DNA of 26,042 bases from DATMXT01 sp035560415 (GTDB lineage: Bacteria > Bacillota > Clostridia > Oscillospirales > Feifaniaceae). Below, piece after piece: positions 24,957 through 26,042 of the stretch; the first letter of the stretch is position 1, and the number at the start of each line of letters is the position of its first letter. The notes under the pieces are model-generated. The model had not been told where the DNA came from. It saw only the letters and a list, made by a program, of their open reading frames with translations, and searched no databases. The stretch lies in assembly GCA_035560415.1 (NCBI GenBank), contig DATMZG010000119.1, positions 1 to 26,042 of the forward strand. The letters run 5' to 3'. The translations under genes and the position numbers were made by a program.

Positions 24957-26021
24957 TCAGACCTTGCGCGTCCAGCCGAATTTGTCGGGGCGCTTGCCCC
25001 ACTGAATGCCGGTCAGTTCGTCGTAAATTTTCTGGGAGAGGGGGCCGGTCTTGGTCTTGTCCCCGCCCACGGCCATGCGCTGCCCCTTGTACACGAGCTC
25101 GCCGATGGGGGAGATGACGGCGGCGGTGCCGACGCCAAAGACCTCTTCAAGTGTGCCGGCCCCGTCTGCGGCAATGAGCTCGTCGACCGACAGCGCCCGC
25201 TCTTCGCAGGGCACGCCCCAGTCCTTCAGAATGGCCAGAATGGAGTCGCGGGTGACGCCGGGCAGGATGGTGCCGTCGAGGGGGGAGGTGTAGACCTTGC
25301 CCGCAATTTTGAACATGCAGTTCATGGTGCCGACCTCTTCCACTTTGGTGCGGGTGGCCCCGTCAAGCCAGAGCACCTGGGCGCAGCCGAAGGACTCGGC
25401 CTTTGTCTGGGCCAATAGGGCGGGGGCGTAGTTGCCGCCGCACTTTGTAAAGCCGGTGCCGCCCTTGACGGCCCGCACCAGCTCATCCTCAATCAGGATG
25501 CTGACCGGAGTCAGCCCGGTGCTGTAATAGGGCCCCACGGGGCTCAGGACGACCATAAACTTGTAGCTTTTGGAGGGGTGGACCGAGACGCTCGGCTCAG
25601 TGGCAAAGCAGAAGGGGCGGATGTAGAGCGAGGTCTCGGGGGCGGTGGGCACCCAGTCGCGGTCGAGGTCGACGACGGCCCTGACGCACTCGACAAAGAG
25701 CTCTTCGGGAATCGTGGGAATGGATATGCGGGCGGCCGAGCTGTTGAAGCGGGCGGCGTTTTTGTCGGGCCGGAAGAGCAGCACCGAGCCGTCCGGCGCG
25801 GGGTAGGCCTTGAGCCCCTCAAAGAGCTCCTGCCCGTAGTGAAAGACCATGCAGGAGGGGTCAAGCGAAATGGGGCCGTAGGGGATAATGGCGGGCTCGC
25901 CCCACGCGCCGTCAAGGTAATCCATCACCAGCATGTGGTCGGTGTAGTATTTTCCAAAGCCGAGCGCCGCAGAGTCCGGCTTTGGTTTTGGGGCCGGATT
26001 TTTTTGAACCCCGATTTTCAT
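24957..26021 (-). CDS. ilvE: Branched-chain amino acid aminotransferase IlvE
   Basis: Last step of leucine, isoleucine and valine synthesis and first of their breakdown, using PLP and 2-oxoglutarate. 354 residues of fold-type IV: YLDGAWGEP, the HYGQELFEGLKAY stretch at 61-73, FRPDKNAARF at 83-92, YIRPF, the Schiff-base lysine K193 in GFTKCGGNYAP, and EEVGTMNCMF. Length and motifs fit the larger BCAT type rather than D-amino-acid aminotransferase. The ATG at 26019-26021 has GGAGGTG 7 bases upstream, so the gene is complete. Its promoter is outside the window. A perfect terminator follows 28 bases after the stop. Confidence 0.96.
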   Translation of the reverse strand: MKIGVQKNPAPKPKPDSAALGFGKYYTDHMLVMDYLDGAWGEPAIIPYGPISLDPSCMVFHYGQELFEGLKAYPAPDGSVLLFRPDKNAARFNSSAARISIPTIPEELFVECVRAVVDLDRDWVPTAPETSLYIRPFCFATEPSVSVHPSKSYKFMVVLSPVGPYYSTGLTPVSILIEDELVRAVKGGTGFTKCGGNYAPALLAQTKAESFGCAQVLWLDGATRTKVEEVGTMNCMFKIAGKVYTSPLDGTILPGVTRDSILAILKDWGVPCEERALSVDELIAADGAGTLEEVFGVGTAAVISPIGELVYKGQRMAVGGDKTKTGPLSQKIYDELTGIQWGKRPDKFGWTRKV

Positions 26022-26042
26022 CAGATGACACCTCCATGTAAA

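Noticed and set aside
24877..25002. N-terminal extension of the ZIP protein
   Set aside because: It would translate the ilvE terminator hairpin and part of the ilvE 3' end; GufA-type ZIPs start at the LKWFLSLSP position.

Overview
The window looks like a chromosomal segment of a high-G+C Firmicute, most likely a gut-type Clostridia (Oscillospirales-like) bacterium. This is inferred from gene content: ClpC with a UVR-type linker, a lipoprotein foldase of the PrsA type, FabK, a YabE-type G5/3D cell-wall protein, an S-layer-homology protein, purine-rich Shine-Dalgarno sites and sigma-A-like promoters. No 16S rRNA or other species marker is present. Most of the DNA is strongly G+C-rich. The block at about 3.43-7.13 kb is visibly less so, above all the gene at 5260-6951.

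Layout. At 1-2022 (+) is the 3' part of clpC, closed by a terminator shared with the convergent folate genes. On the minus strand, reading right to left, are folE (8386-7814), folP (7810-7133), folB (3426-3061) and a folK-Nudix fusion (3068-2058). The set is split between folP and folB by about 3.7 kb carrying a one-chain GmrSD-like (DUF262+DUF1524) type IV restriction candidate and an MFS transporter, each with its own promoter. A tRNA T-arm-like remnant and a C-terminally short FolP mark the folP edge of this insert.

From 8695 to 18195 (+) is a long, tightly packed run: a PrsA-like foldase lipoprotein, an HD hydrolase, fabK, a family 2 glycosyltransferase whose frame runs on into a glutaredoxin-like protein, galE, pgk, tpiA, gpmI and prfB. 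TAATG, ATGA and 8-base overlaps suggest coupled translation of several of these. It supplies lower-glycolysis enzymes, UDP-sugar epimerisation, fatty-acid elongation and release factor 2. TpiA has an unusual Cys/His-rich tail, and prfB lacks the usual programmed frameshift.

Next come two single-gene units (+): a class I/II PLP aminotransferase (18388-19581) and a large SLH-domain envelope protein (19761-22577), each with a promoter and a terminator. The right end (minus strand) holds ilvE (26021-24957), a ZIP metal transporter whose ribosome-binding site sits inside the ilvE terminator (24876-24088), and a YabE-like G5/3D cell-wall protein (23755-22730). The last has a consensus promoter overlapped by a 28-base inverted repeat and a roughly 240-base structured leader.

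The points most worth a second look are the split folate operon with its defence-gene insert, the FolK-Nudix fusion, the metal-binding-like tail on TpiA, and the operator plus leader of the YabE-like gene. I see no CRISPR array, rRNA, complete tRNA or insertion sequence.
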